From Aquimarina aggregata (GTDB lineage: Bacteria; Bacteroidota; Bacteroidia; Flavobacteriales; Flavobacteriaceae): a stretch of 64,000 nucleotides of DNA. Positions 45,484 through 54,368 of the stretch are shown piece by piece; the stretch's first letter is position 1, and the number at the start of each line of letters is the position of its first letter. The notes beneath the pieces are model-generated. The model was not told the DNA's origin. It saw only the letters and a program-made list of their open reading frames with translations, and searched no databases. The stretch covers positions 186,001-250,000 of the forward strand of contig NZ_LQRT01000058.1 of the NCBI RefSeq assembly GCF_001632745.1, read 5' to 3'. The position numbers and the translations under genes are program-made.

Positions 45484-46815
45484 TTAATCTTTTAAAATTA
45501 ACCAATTAAGGTTTGCAATCTTATCTGCTCCCCACATGGATTTAAAGACTACTACAATATTTTGCATGCCTGTAACTTTTTCTTTTACATCCACTTCCAT
45601 AGTTTCCCATGTGTTCCAACCTCCGGTAAAATGTACAGGGAATTCAGCAATTAATTTACCTTTAGGATTGTCTAGTCGTACTTCAAAACTTCCTTTTCTT
45701 TGTCCGCAAGCAAAACGTGCAGCAATAGTTTTTGCTTGACCATTACCAAAATCAACATCATTAAATTTAACTTGTCCCATCATTTTTGTATCGCATACCA
45801 TCCACCCTTTAGGTTCGTTCCCATCAACAAAAGCAGTTTTAGCTCCTTTTATCTCATTATAGCGATCTATCTGAATGGTGTCTCCTATAGTTGGTTTGGT
45901 TATCCCTCTTAGTGTTGGTTTTACTTTTTTGATTGTTCCGTCCTTCTTAAATTCCATGTAATCTGCGCGCATAGAGCGTAATCTACTGTATCCGCTTATT
46001 TCCCACCAATGATAAAATAAAATCCACTTTCCCTTGTATTGTACTATAGAGTGATGATTAGTTCCATTTCCTATATTATCCATGATTTTACCACGATAGG
46101 TAAAAGGACCAAGAGGATTTTTACTAGTTGCATAGCCAATAGTGTATCCTTCTTCTGGAAAAACATGAGCAAATGTGTAGTAATAGGTTCCATTATACTT
46201 AAAAGGAAAAGACCCTTCTTTATAACTAGAAGGTAATCCTTCTACTTTAATCGGTTCTCCTTCAATTTCTTTCATGTTATCTTTTAGCTTAGCAACATAA
46301 ATATCATCACCACCTCCATAATATAAATATGCTTTTCCATCGTCGTCTAAAAGTAGTCCTGGATCAATACCTTTAACACCTGCTATGTAATTTTTTTCCC
46401 ATTTAAATGGTCCAGCTGGATTTTTTGATGTTCCTACGCCGATTCGTCTAAAAAATGACCCATCTTCGGGTTGAGCAGGGTAGTAGTAGTAGTAAGTGTC
46501 ACCTTTTTTTATACAATCAGGCGCCCACATGCCTAATGAATTTTTTTTACCCCAAGGAACCTCATTCTGATCAAGAATTTTTCCGTGATCTTTCCATGTG
46601 GCACCATTTTCTAATGAAAAAATGTGATAATCTGGCATACAGAATTTTGGAGCATTTTCTTCAGAAACAGGTACAATATCATGAGATGGATAAATATATA
46701 ATTTGTCGTCGAAGACCCTAGCAGTTGGATCTGCGGTATACATGTGTGTTACTAGTGGGTTTTGCGCAAATGTATAAATAGAGATAAGGCAAAATATAAT
46801 ACTATATTTTTTCAT
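45484..46815 (-). CDS. GH43-family glycosidase with C-terminal CBM6
   Basis: A 443-residue protein with signal peptide ending TFAQ. The five-bladed propeller of GH43 is indicated by Asp29 in TADPTARVF, Asp151 in GIDPGLLL and Glu200 in YKEGSFPF, the usual base, modulator and acid. Residues from about 310 on form a CBM6-like domain (FNDVDFGNGQAKTIAARF to NLNWLILKD). GH43 enzymes cut arabinosides, xylosides or galactosides; in a galactan locus a galactosidase role is plausible but unproven. It is a single gene between a convergent terminator and a promoter region with motif site C. Confidence 0.85.
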   Translation of the reverse strand: MKKYSIIFCLISIYTFAQNPLVTHMYTADPTARVFDDKLYIYPSHDIVPVSEENAPKFCMPDYHIFSLENGATWKDHGKILDQNEVPWGKKNSLGMWAPDCIKKGDTYYYYYPAQPEDGSFFRRIGVGTSKNPAGPFKWEKNYIAGVKGIDPGLLLDDDGKAYLYYGGGDDIYVAKLKDNMKEIEGEPIKVEGLPSSYKEGSFPFKYNGTYYYTFAHVFPEEGYTIGYATSKNPLGPFTYRGKIMDNIGNGTNHHSIVQYKGKWILFYHWWEISGYSRLRSMRADYMEFKKDGTIKKVKPTLRGITKPTIGDTIQIDRYNEIKGAKTAFVDGNEPKGWMVCDTKMMGQVKFNDVDFGNGQAKTIAARFACGQRKGSFEVRLDNPKGKLIAEFPVHFTGGWNTWETMEVDVKEKVTGMQNIVVVFKSMWGADKIANLNWLILKD

Positions 46816-46885
46816 AAGATAAAATTTCTAATCTATTAATTTAATATGATCACTAAATTCTGATTTGAAACTAAACTCTGTAGCT

Positions 46886-46915
46886 ACAGATGTTTGTATT
46901 TATAGAACATATGTG
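46886..46915 (-). promoter_or_regulatory. Recurrent motif site C (candidate operator)
   Basis: In gene direction the element reads CACATATGTTCTATAAATAC followed by AAACATCTGT, beginning about 71 nt before the GH43 start codon. Its distal half ACATCTGT is also present in site D. A second CATATG lies just upstream at about 46922. Confidence 0.5.
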
Positions 46916-47021
46916 TTATACCATATGTTTAAATAAGAGAGTGTAGGCATCAAAAAAGGTTTAATTTATACTAATTTCGTAAAAAGAATGTCTAAATATA
47001 AAATGCGAAACTTTTAGTAAC

Positions 47022-47053
47022 AAAAAAAGACTGTCTTTTCAGACAGCCTTTTT
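47022..47053 (-). terminator. Intrinsic terminator of the GH16-CBM13 gene
   Basis: On the minus strand a hairpin (stem AGACAG with CTGTCT, extended past one mismatch to AAAG/CTTT) is followed by a run of seven T. It lies about 35 nt after the stop codon. Confidence 0.7.
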
Positions 47054-47086
47054 ATTATTATGTTGAAGATTTAGACTAAGTTATGT

Positions 47087-48640
47087 TTATTCTATAACTA
47101 GTTTATGTTGTATTTTAATATCTTCTCCTTGTAGATCTAATAGGTAAATACCTTTAGGTAATCCTTGTAGATCAATTGATTTTTGAGTAGTGTTTTCTAT
47201 ATCTGCCGAATGAACAACCCTGCCGCTCATATCTGTGATTATGGCTGTGGCATTTTTAATATTTTTATTAAAATCGATTGTGAAGATTCCATTGTTAGGA
47301 TTTGGATACAGAGCTACTTTCAAATCAGCATTCTCTTTAAGCGGTCCTATAAATTGACTACGGGCTGAACTAATAGTAGAGAACTGCCAATGTTGATTTT
47401 GATTTCCATTGCTGGAAGACCATAAATAGAGATTTTGACCATTGGCACCACCATTACCACCATCTATAGAAAATCCAGAAGCATTTCTTTTTTCTAGTCT
47501 GAATTTCCCATTACCTACATTTACTTTTCTCCAGTGTTGGTTTTGGTTGTTGTTTGAGCAGGTCCAAAGATATACATTTTGACCATTGCTACCGCCATTG
47601 CCACCATCAAGGCAGAAGTTGGTATTATTCTTTTGGTATGAATAATATCCGTTTCCTCGATTAATCTCTACCCATTGCTGATTAACATTACCATTGCTAG
47701 CAGACCATAAATATACATTTTGACCATTTGCTCCACCGACATTACCATCTATACCAAAGTTAGTTGCATTTCCTTTTCTTAGTGCAACAATAGTATTGTT
47801 TCCTCCACCAGGATTACCGCCACCTACATTTCCACCAGTAAAGATACGAACCCAGTCAACTTCTAAAGCAGGAAAGTTTTGTCCAGGTCTCGCGGCATTT
47901 GCAGCCGTTGGGTTATCAGGTTGTTCTGGATCTGCATTTATTGTATGTGGACTTGTAGAGAAAATTAGCCCCAAAGGATTATTCTCTGCAGCTGCATCAC
48001 CTGGTTGGGCAGAAGACATATATTTTACGCCATCATAATAAAAAGACAATTCATTTGGTGTCCATAATATTCCCCAACGGTGCCATTCAAATGGATTTCT
48101 GTTTAATACATTGTTTGCACTTGTGGTTGTACTAGAAACTCCATTAATATTTCTTTTTCCTCTATAATGATGGGAAGAAGTAGCTCTGTTATTGAAGAAT
48201 TTTTGAGAGAATCCACTATACTCCATGACATCAATTTCGGTAGTGGTTTCACCATTTACACGATTTCCCCAAATCCACCATGTTGGCCAAACAGATCCAT
48301 TGGGATTCCACTGGATACGAACTCTAGCTTCATAGAAACCATATTTAATATTGCCTGGACCAGCAAATTTTTGCTTAGAAGTAATCCAACCTCCTTTAAT
48401 GATCCCATTATTGGTATACGTGTTTTTTAATTTGAGTGTACCATTATTTACAACAACTTGGTCTCTAGTAAAAACGCCATTTGTTCGAATAAACCATCTG
48501 TTCTCATTGAGGCTATTGCCATTAAACTCATCAGCATATACTACATTCCATCCAGATCCGGGTGGTTGAGCAAATGTTATCATCGGGTATATCATAAGAC
48601 ATAATATACCAATAAGTGTTTTTGTGTTTAATTGTTTCAT
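47087..48640 (-). CDS. GH16 endo-galactanase with CBM13 and T9SS sorting domain
   Basis: A 517-residue secreted protein, signal peptide ending TFAQ. GH16 domain (about residues 25-260) with TEIDVMEYSG (Glu135, Asp137, Glu140) preceded by WPTWWIWGN; a Gly/Asn-rich linker; a ricin-type beta-trefoil (CBM13) with three QxW repeats (NQQWVE, NQHWRK, NQHWQF); and a T9SS type A domain (YPNPNNGIF to KLVIE). The WPTWWxWG and ExDxxEY pattern fits the porphyranase/agarase side of GH16. It likely degrades the polymer outside the cell. Its signal peptide, leader and sorting domain are nearly the same as those of the neighbour at 48892-50466, while the binding module differs. Confidence 0.88.
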   Translation of the reverse strand: MKQLNTKTLIGILCLMIYPMITFAQPPGSGWNVVYADEFNGNSLNENRWFIRTNGVFTRDQVVVNNGTLKLKNTYTNNGIIKGGWITSKQKFAGPGNIKYGFYEARVRIQWNPNGSVWPTWWIWGNRVNGETTTEIDVMEYSGFSQKFFNNRATSSHHYRGKRNINGVSSTTTSANNVLNRNPFEWHRWGILWTPNELSFYYDGVKYMSSAQPGDAAAENNPLGLIFSTSPHTINADPEQPDNPTAANAARPGQNFPALEVDWVRIFTGGNVGGGNPGGGNNTIVALRKGNATNFGIDGNVGGANGQNVYLWSASNGNVNQQWVEINRGNGYYSYQKNNTNFCLDGGNGGSNGQNVYLWTCSNNNQNQHWRKVNVGNGKFRLEKRNASGFSIDGGNGGANGQNLYLWSSSNGNQNQHWQFSTISSARSQFIGPLKENADLKVALYPNPNNGIFTIDFNKNIKNATAIITDMSGRVVHSADIENTTQKSIDLQGLPKGIYLLDLQGEDIKIQHKLVIE

Positions 48641-48840
48641 TTGTTTGTGTTTTAAATATTAAGTTTTCTTAAGAGTTCAGTTTTGATCCAATTGCTTATC
48701 ATGTTTTGATAAAAAGTCTGTTATAAATTAATGAATCAGCACATTGTTTTGAAACTAAAATATGAGAGTCAAGTATCTTATTAGATTTGAATAAATTTAT
48801 ATCATTTTTCAGGCATAAAACCAGATAAGCATACTTGAAC

Positions 48841-48875
48841 AAACACCTCCTGAATCTGATAATTCGAAGGTGTTT
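48841..48875 (-). terminator. Possible terminator of the GH16-CBM6 gene
   Basis: Arms AAACACCT (48841-48848) and AGGTGTTT (48868-48875) with an inner GAAT/ATTC pairing form a hairpin 17 nt after the stop codon. The T-run on the minus strand is weak. Confidence 0.45.
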
Positions 48876-48891
48876 ATTAAGTATAATTGCT

Positions 48892-50466
48892 TTATTCGAT
48901 GACTAGTTTATCTTGTAAGTTTAAATCTTTGCCTTGCAAATTGAGTATATAAATACCACGTGGCATTCCTTGTATATTTATGGATTGACTAGTTGTATTT
49001 TCTATAACTTCTCGATATACGATTCTTCCAGTAATATCAGTTAATACAACAGATACATTACTAGTTTTTTGGTTAAAATCGATATTGAAATTTCCTTTTG
49101 ATGGATTTGGATAAATTTTTATTTGACTTACTGTTGTTTCTTTTGAAGGGGCAATAAATTCGCTTTTGCCTGAAACATTTCTGAATACAAATCCATCTAT
49201 GTTAAATAAATATGGGCCGGCACCTTTGTGAATAAGACGAACTGTTTTTACTCCTGCATTAATAAATATGTTTCCTGTTGAAACTTTTTTATAGTCATTC
49301 CAATTGTTAGTTTTTGGAACATCTAATTTTCCCAATGTATTTCCGTTAATAGTAAAATCTATAGTACCTCCACTACCACCAGAAGAAGCATACACATCTA
49401 TAGCATATGTCCCAGCAGCTGGAACATCAATATAGTGCTCGGACCATGAGTTGTTTCTAATATACCCAAGCGCTTTTTTATTATTTGGGATATTTACTAC
49501 TCTTACTTCATTAGATAAAGCTTTATAATTTTCGGCTTCAAGTGTTCCTGGAATTTTAACCACAGTTCCATTGCCGCCGCCATTATTCCCACCACCATTA
49601 TTTCCGCCACCAGCGTTACCTCCTTGCCATACTCTTACAGATCTAATTTGAAAAGAAGGAAGGATATCAGATACTTTTGGAGCAAATCTTGGTGGAGTAT
49701 CTGGATGCGTTACTACATGTGGACTTGAAGAAAAAATTAATTTTAAAGGCACATTTTCTTTTGCTGCATCTTCAGGACGATCAGAAGACCCATAAGGTAC
49801 TCCATCATAATAGAAGGTAACTCGTGTAGGAGTCCATAGCATTCCCCATTTGTGCCAATTAAATTCGTCTCTTGGTGAATTTTTATCAGTAATAGCAAAT
49901 TTTTTGGCACCACCAGGTCCAATAGAAGCTTTGTTTCTGTAGTGGTGAGAACTAGTTGCATTGCCATTAGCTTTAAAATTAGTCCATCTACTATATTCCA
50001 TGATATCAAATTCGGTAGGGATGTAATTGCTTTGTCCCCCTTCCCATAGCCACCATGTAGGCCATATTTTTCCACCTATCCAATTGAAGTTAATTCCTTG
50101 GCGATTTATTCTAATGTCGGCTTCAAAATATCCATATTTAGGAAAAGCTCCACCATTTCCAAATTTTATTTTGGAATCTACCCATCCACCTCTTCTTCCG
50201 GCTGTTCCTGAGCTAACAAGATTGTTTTTTATGGTCAAAATGCCATTAGCCACACTTACCATATTAGCTTTAAACTGTCCTTCTCCATCTCCATTACCGT
50301 TGTTGTTCTTTACTCTCCACTTACTAGTGTCTAAAGAATTACCGTTAAAATCATCTTGAAATACCGGGTTTCCCCAGCCATTACCGGGCGGTTGTCCAAA
50401 TGTTAAAATCGGATATACTATAAAACATAATATACCAATAAGTGTTTTTGTGTTTAAGTATTTCAT
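48892..50466 (-). CDS. GH16 endo-galactanase with CBM6 and T9SS sorting domain
   Basis: A 524-residue secreted protein, signal peptide ending TFGQ. The GH16 domain has TEFDIMEYSR (Glu152, Asp154, Glu157) and WPTWWLWEGG; a Gly/Asn linker leads to a CBM6 domain (GTLEAENYKA to FNIDGFVFRN), then a T9SS type A domain (YPNPSKGNF to KLVIE). It is probably an extracellular endo-acting agarase/porphyranase. It looks like a tandem duplicate of the 47087-48640 gene with an exchanged carbohydrate-binding module. A 16-bp palindrome lies 121 nt before its start codon. The family is certain. Confidence 0.88.
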   Translation of the reverse strand: MKYLNTKTLIGILCFIVYPILTFGQPPGNGWGNPVFQDDFNGNSLDTSKWRVKNNNGNGDGEGQFKANMVSVANGILTIKNNLVSSGTAGRRGGWVDSKIKFGNGGAFPKYGYFEADIRINRQGINFNWIGGKIWPTWWLWEGGQSNYIPTEFDIMEYSRWTNFKANGNATSSHHYRNKASIGPGGAKKFAITDKNSPRDEFNWHKWGMLWTPTRVTFYYDGVPYGSSDRPEDAAKENVPLKLIFSSSPHVVTHPDTPPRFAPKVSDILPSFQIRSVRVWQGGNAGGGNNGGGNNGGGNGTVVKIPGTLEAENYKALSNEVRVVNIPNNKKALGYIRNNSWSEHYIDVPAAGTYAIDVYASSGGSGGTIDFTINGNTLGKLDVPKTNNWNDYKKVSTGNIFINAGVKTVRLIHKGAGPYLFNIDGFVFRNVSGKSEFIAPSKETTVSQIKIYPNPSKGNFNIDFNQKTSNVSVVLTDITGRIVYREVIENTTSQSINIQGMPRGIYILNLQGKDLNLQDKLVIE

Positions 50467-50586
50467 TTGTTTGTGTTTAAAAGTGTGTTTATGCCCAGTT
50501 AAGACATAATGTGTTTATACGTTAATTAAAAATATTACTATAGGTTTTAAGAGTTGTTTGATAATATATAGTGGTAAATAATTTTA

Positions 50587-50602
50587 ACGAAAACGTTTTC
50601 GT
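50587..50602. promoter_or_regulatory. Perfect 16-bp palindrome, LacI-type operator candidate
   Basis: The sequence ACGAAAACGTTTTCGT is a perfect palindrome with central CG, the usual form of LacI-family operators. It lies 121 nt upstream of the GH16-CBM6 start codon. I did not see a second copy in the window and no LacI gene is present. Confidence 0.5.
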
Positions 50603-50977
50603 AAAAGACAAAACGACTCCCATTAACACATTAAAATAATGCGAAAACTTCTAAAAATATGTATTAAATTTAATGTAAGCTTCTTCCTGTCGGAAGTGTT
50701 TTGTAGATCTACGTATTTATTAAATAATTAAGCTTAGTTTATATTTTTATAGATACAATATAATGAAATAAATTATGTTAAAGGCTTGTAAAATAGAATA
50801 TTGTACTAGTAAGTATGGATTATTATATTAAATGTAATAAATACATTAATTCGTTGTAAATATTGCAAACATTTTTGCGAATTAAACATTTTTTTTAAGC
50901 GTTTTTTACCAAAAAATCACTCAAATTACTAACGTTTTGGAGATTTGATAAACGCCCCCAGTTTTAAACGGCTGACT

Positions 50978-51420
50978 TTATACTATTATCTTCCTGAGTT
51001 TTGATTTTTTAATGAATTTTATTCCTTCTTCTAGTGCTCTATAAGATCAAATGGTATTTGCAAAAATATAAGTTTCTTGACTCATATTCTCATCGTAATT
51101 ATAGAGGCGCTCTTCTAGTTATAAATTGATCATTTCATATTAACATGATCATTCTTGAATACTTTTCTCGCCACTATTTTATAGCTGATATTCCAGAATA
51201 GAATATTTCCTAGCTGTATTTTAGACTATTAAAATAAGAATTACATTTATACTATTAATATTATCGGGTATTACTCTGGATTTTTAGAATATACATATCA
51301 ACTACAATAATCAAAATAATACTAGGAAGTTTGTTAGGAATACGCTTACTATGATTTTTCTTTACCTGTTTGCTAACGCAAGAAAATAAAAAGAACAGAC
51401 AATACTACATAGTAATATCA
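50978..51420 (-). pseudogene. Decayed S1 sulfatase remnant
   Basis: No intact ORF lies in the 1-kb gap between GH16-CBM6 and GH3. In the minus strand I can read remnants of a sulfatase. From the ATG at 51410 (followed at once by a TAG) the frame gives a lipoprotein-like LFFLFSCVSKQ and then LPSIILIIVVDM, matching the usual KPNIILIxVDDM start. In another frame at about 51115-50978 comes LYNYDENMSQETYIFA, like the LYNLxxDxSExxNLA stretch near sulfatase C-termini, then a stop codon. The formylglycine region and about 1 kb are missing, and several stops and frame changes interrupt it. It would have followed the GH3 gene in the same operon. Confidence 0.5.
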
Positions 51421-51502
51421 ACAAAGATATCTTGCAAGTTTTTATTAAAGTTGATTTTATATATGTTTATCTATATTAATATTAAGTGTGTCTACGACAT
51501 AA

Positions 51503-53752
51503 TTAAATAGTAATTTCTGTTGAAATTGACGGAGTAGCTCCTAGGTCTTGACTTCGTTGTGATGGTAATGCACCTCCTATATATACTTTATAGTTACCTT
51601 TTCTTAAGATCTCTTCACCATTTTCATTAAATTGATTTAGCGAATTCTGGCTGAATTTAAAAACTATTTTTTTTGTTTCTCCAGGTTTTAGTAATTCTCT
51701 TTTAAATGATTTTAAGTCATATATCGGGTCTTCTTTCCCTGCTAATGGCGAACTTATGTATAACTGAATCACCTCTTCAGCTGCAATATTTCCGGTATTA
51801 GTTACCTCTGCAGAGATATTAAGATCAGAATCTACAACTATGTTGTTATACTCAAATTTTGTATATGACAATCCAAAGCCAAAAGGATACAAAGGTTCTT
51901 TAACCATATATTTATATGTTCTTCCTTTCATATCATAATTTTCATAAGGTGGTAATTGAGAAACTGATTTAGGAAATGTAATAGGTAATTTTCCTGAAGG
52001 AGCTATGTCTCCAAATAACACATCGGCTACAGCATTTCCTCCTTCTTCACCAGGGTACCATACAAAGAGTATTGCATCTGCTAAATCATGAATTTCAGGA
52101 ATAGCAATTGGACTTCCTCCTGTTAAAACTAAGACTAGAGGATTTTTACTGTCTTTCTTAAGTTTTTTAATATAGTCGATTTGGTTTTGGGGTAATTTCA
52201 AAGTTTTTTTATCTCCTTTTTCTGAAGATGCCAGTGCTTCACCTTCTTCGCCTTCTAATAATGAAGAAATTCCCATTACAGCAATACAAACATCTGCTTG
52301 CTTGGCTTCTCCAGTAGACCAGTCAATCGGATTAACGTTTTCTCTAAATGGTAAAACACCAGATTTATAATTAATGCTGGTACCAGGACTTACTTTACCT
52401 ACGATACCATCTAAAATAGTTTGAGTATTACTAGTTACCCCGTAATAGTTACCTAATAAAACTTCTTCATTCGAGGCGTTTGGGCCTACGATATAAGCAG
52501 TTCTAATATCCTTTTTAAGAGGTAAAACATTGTTTTTGTTTTTTAATAACACAATAGATTTTTGTGCAACTTCTCTGGCAATTTTTCGATGCTTTTCAGA
52601 ATCAATTACATCTGCAGTTATAGTATCATATGGGTTATTTCCGGGAAGATCAAAGAGACCTAGTTTAAAACGTGTAAGTAGATTTTCTTTTAGTCTTTGA
52701 TTTAGTAATTCTTCTGTAATTAGTCCTTGTTCTAAGGTACTTTTTAAATTTGAGTATACATTTCCGCAGTTTATATTTGTACCACTTTTTAGGGCCAATG
52801 CGGTTGACTCTTCTGGAGTATTCGTAACCTTATGATATGTATGAAAATCTGCTATTGCCCAACAATCAGAAACTATATAACCATCAAATCCCCAGCTTTT
52901 TCTGAGGATATCTTGTAATAAATAAGGACTACCAGAGCATGGCTCTCCTAGAGTTCGATTATAAGCACCCATTACGCCTTCGACATTAGCCTCTTGCACT
53001 AAAGCTTTAAAAGCAGGTAAATAAGTTTCAAATAAATCTTTTTTAGAAACTACTGCATCAAATTCATGTCTTAATTCTTCTGGCCCAGAATGAACCGCGT
53101 AATGTTTGGCACATGCGGCAGCTTTCATATATTTTGGATCATCTCCTTGTAGGCCTTTTACAAAAGAGACGCCAATTCTACTTGTTAGATATGGATCTTC
53201 ACCATAGGTTTCTTGTCCACGACCCCATCTAGGATCTCTAAAAATATTCACATTAGGTGACCAAAAAGTTAATCCAGCATATCTACTTCTGTTATTTATT
53301 TTTATAGCTTCATTGTATTTTGCCCTAGCCTCGTCAGAAATTGCAGTTCCTACACGTTGTATTAAATCATCGTCAAAAGTTGCTCCAAAGGCTATGGCTT
53401 GCGGAAATACAGTAGCTCTACCATTTCTGGCTACGCCGTGTAAAGCTTCGTTCCACCAATTGTATTCTGGTATTCCCAACCTTTCAATTGGAGGGCATAT
53501 GTCAAGCATTTGAGATGCTTTTTCTTCTAATGTTAATTCTTCAATTAGTGCATCTGCACGTTCGTCATTAGTTAAGGTTGTGTTTTGCCATTTATATTTA
53601 GGTGGTGCAGATTGCTTTGGTTGTGTCTTTTTGGGTTGTGCTAAATCTTCATTATCTGTTTTTGTTTGCGTAGTACAACTAGATAAACCTGTAACAATAG
53701 TAAGAAGGAATATTAGTATTCTTTTTGAGTAGGTTGATGGATTAAGTTTCAT
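51503..53752 (-). CDS. GH3-family beta-glycosidase lipoprotein
   Basis: A 749-residue lipoprotein (signal LSSC) with the GH3 order: TIM barrel, alpha/beta sandwich with acid/base region, and C-terminal fibronectin-III-like domain. The nucleophile Asp is in IVSDCWAIADF (about residue 296). The start of the catalytic domain, EKASQMLDICPPIERLGIPEYNWWNEALHGVAR, and TYGEDPYLTSRIG match the beta-xylosidase/beta-glucosidase subgroup. In this locus it may remove a terminal beta-linked sugar from oligosaccharides; D-xylose or D-glucose specificity would be odd for porphyran, so substrate is open. Motif site D lies 63 nt upstream of the start, and a sulfatase remnant follows downstream. Confidence 0.88.
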   Translation of the reverse strand: MKLNPSTYSKRILIFLLTIVTGLSSCTTQTKTDNEDLAQPKKTQPKQSAPPKYKWQNTTLTNDERADALIEELTLEEKASQMLDICPPIERLGIPEYNWWNEALHGVARNGRATVFPQAIAFGATFDDDLIQRVGTAISDEARAKYNEAIKINNRSRYAGLTFWSPNVNIFRDPRWGRGQETYGEDPYLTSRIGVSFVKGLQGDDPKYMKAAACAKHYAVHSGPEELRHEFDAVVSKKDLFETYLPAFKALVQEANVEGVMGAYNRTLGEPCSGSPYLLQDILRKSWGFDGYIVSDCWAIADFHTYHKVTNTPEESTALALKSGTNINCGNVYSNLKSTLEQGLITEELLNQRLKENLLTRFKLGLFDLPGNNPYDTITADVIDSEKHRKIAREVAQKSIVLLKNKNNVLPLKKDIRTAYIVGPNASNEEVLLGNYYGVTSNTQTILDGIVGKVSPGTSINYKSGVLPFRENVNPIDWSTGEAKQADVCIAVMGISSLLEGEEGEALASSEKGDKKTLKLPQNQIDYIKKLKKDSKNPLVLVLTGGSPIAIPEIHDLADAILFVWYPGEEGGNAVADVLFGDIAPSGKLPITFPKSVSQLPPYENYDMKGRTYKYMVKEPLYPFGFGLSYTKFEYNNIVVDSDLNISAEVTNTGNIAAEEVIQLYISSPLAGKEDPIYDLKSFKRELLKPGETKKIVFKFSQNSLNQFNENGEEILRKGNYKVYIGGALPSQRSQDLGATPSISTEITI

Positions 53753-54077
53753 GAATTGTGTCCTATGGTTTTAAATACATTCGAAAATGCAATTATTTCG
53801 TGTATTTAATAGTCACAGATGTATGTTTTTGTATAACAAATGCTTTTTTTCTCTTTATGAATACTGTTTAATTCTAAGTGAATAATTGAGAATCAGGCAT
53901 TTTTATAGAGTAAAAAATAACATATTCTTTTTGTTATTTAAAATTGTTTTTTACAAGTATATTTTTACTGTTTTAACATAATGTTTAAACATTTGTTGTA
54001 TATAATTGAATATTAGTACTTATGGTTTTTGGGTATTTCCCCTAAATTGTTAAAGAATAATTAAAGTGAATAATCGT
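53753..54077. promoter_or_regulatory. Divergent promoter region between GH3 and the repeat-protein operon
   Basis: About 325 non-coding, very AT-rich bases. Motif site D is near the GH3 end, and a weaker motif-like element (ACATTTGTTGTATATAATTG at 53989-54008) lies about 69 nt before the small ORF. No gene remnant is seen. Confidence 0.5.
53815..53843 (-). promoter_or_regulatory. Recurrent motif site D (candidate operator)
   Basis: In gene direction it reads GCATTTGTTATACAAAAAC followed by ATACATCTGT, beginning about 63 nt before the GH3 start codon. It shares the CATxTGTT core, A-rich spacer and ACATCTGT end with site C. Confidence 0.5.
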
Positions 54078-54368
54078 ATGGAAAAATTTATTATCCAAAT
54101 TTATTTATCACTTATGTTTTTGTGTACAACTAATGGTGTATTGGGGCAAAACATGAGTTTAAGAGGGGATCCCAATATACCCATAGAGAGTACTTATATT
54201 TTTGATTTTGAGAATTCTTATGTTGATAGTTTTGTTTGTCTTGTAAGGGCAGGCACAAACAATATTTCTATCACTGGTTTAAATACTTCTTTTGGAAATA
54301 CAGCTTCTTATAATCTATGTTTTACACATAAATTCTCTACAATTACTAATCATAAATTTTTGTCATGA
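54078..54368 (+). CDS. Small secreted ORF, possibly a truncated repeat unit
   Basis: ATG 54078 (MEKFIIQ) gives a 96-residue protein with a signal peptide ending VLGQ; a GTG at 54066 is a less likely start. After the signal come MSLRGDPNIPIEST and a short tail with no known domain. The opening LRGDPN..EST resembles the start of the C-type repeats in the next protein (LDGDPNSFEST), so it may be a truncated, frame-shifted copy of such a unit. Its stop TGA overlaps the ATG of the 1705-residue protein gene (ATGA), which suggests translational coupling. Whether it encodes a working protein is unclear. Confidence 0.5.
   Translation: MEKFIIQIYLSLMFLCTTNGVLGQNMSLRGDPNIPIESTYIFDFENSYVDSFVCLVRAGTNNISITGLNTSFGNTASYNLCFTHKFSTITNHKFLS

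Noticed and set aside
48661-48891. Possible small gene between the tandem GH16 genes
   Set aside because: No open frame with a plausible start or signal was found; only a weak terminator-like hairpin is present.
25544-50466. Carrageenan or ulvan locus
   Set aside because: No GH82, GH127/GH129-like, PL24, PL25, PL28 or GH105 gene is seen, and GH86 with GH29 and the L-galactose route points to agar/porphyran-type galactans.
50603-51502. Insertion sequence in the gene-free gap
   Set aside because: I saw no terminal inverted repeats or transposase motifs; the readable remnants look like a sulfatase instead.
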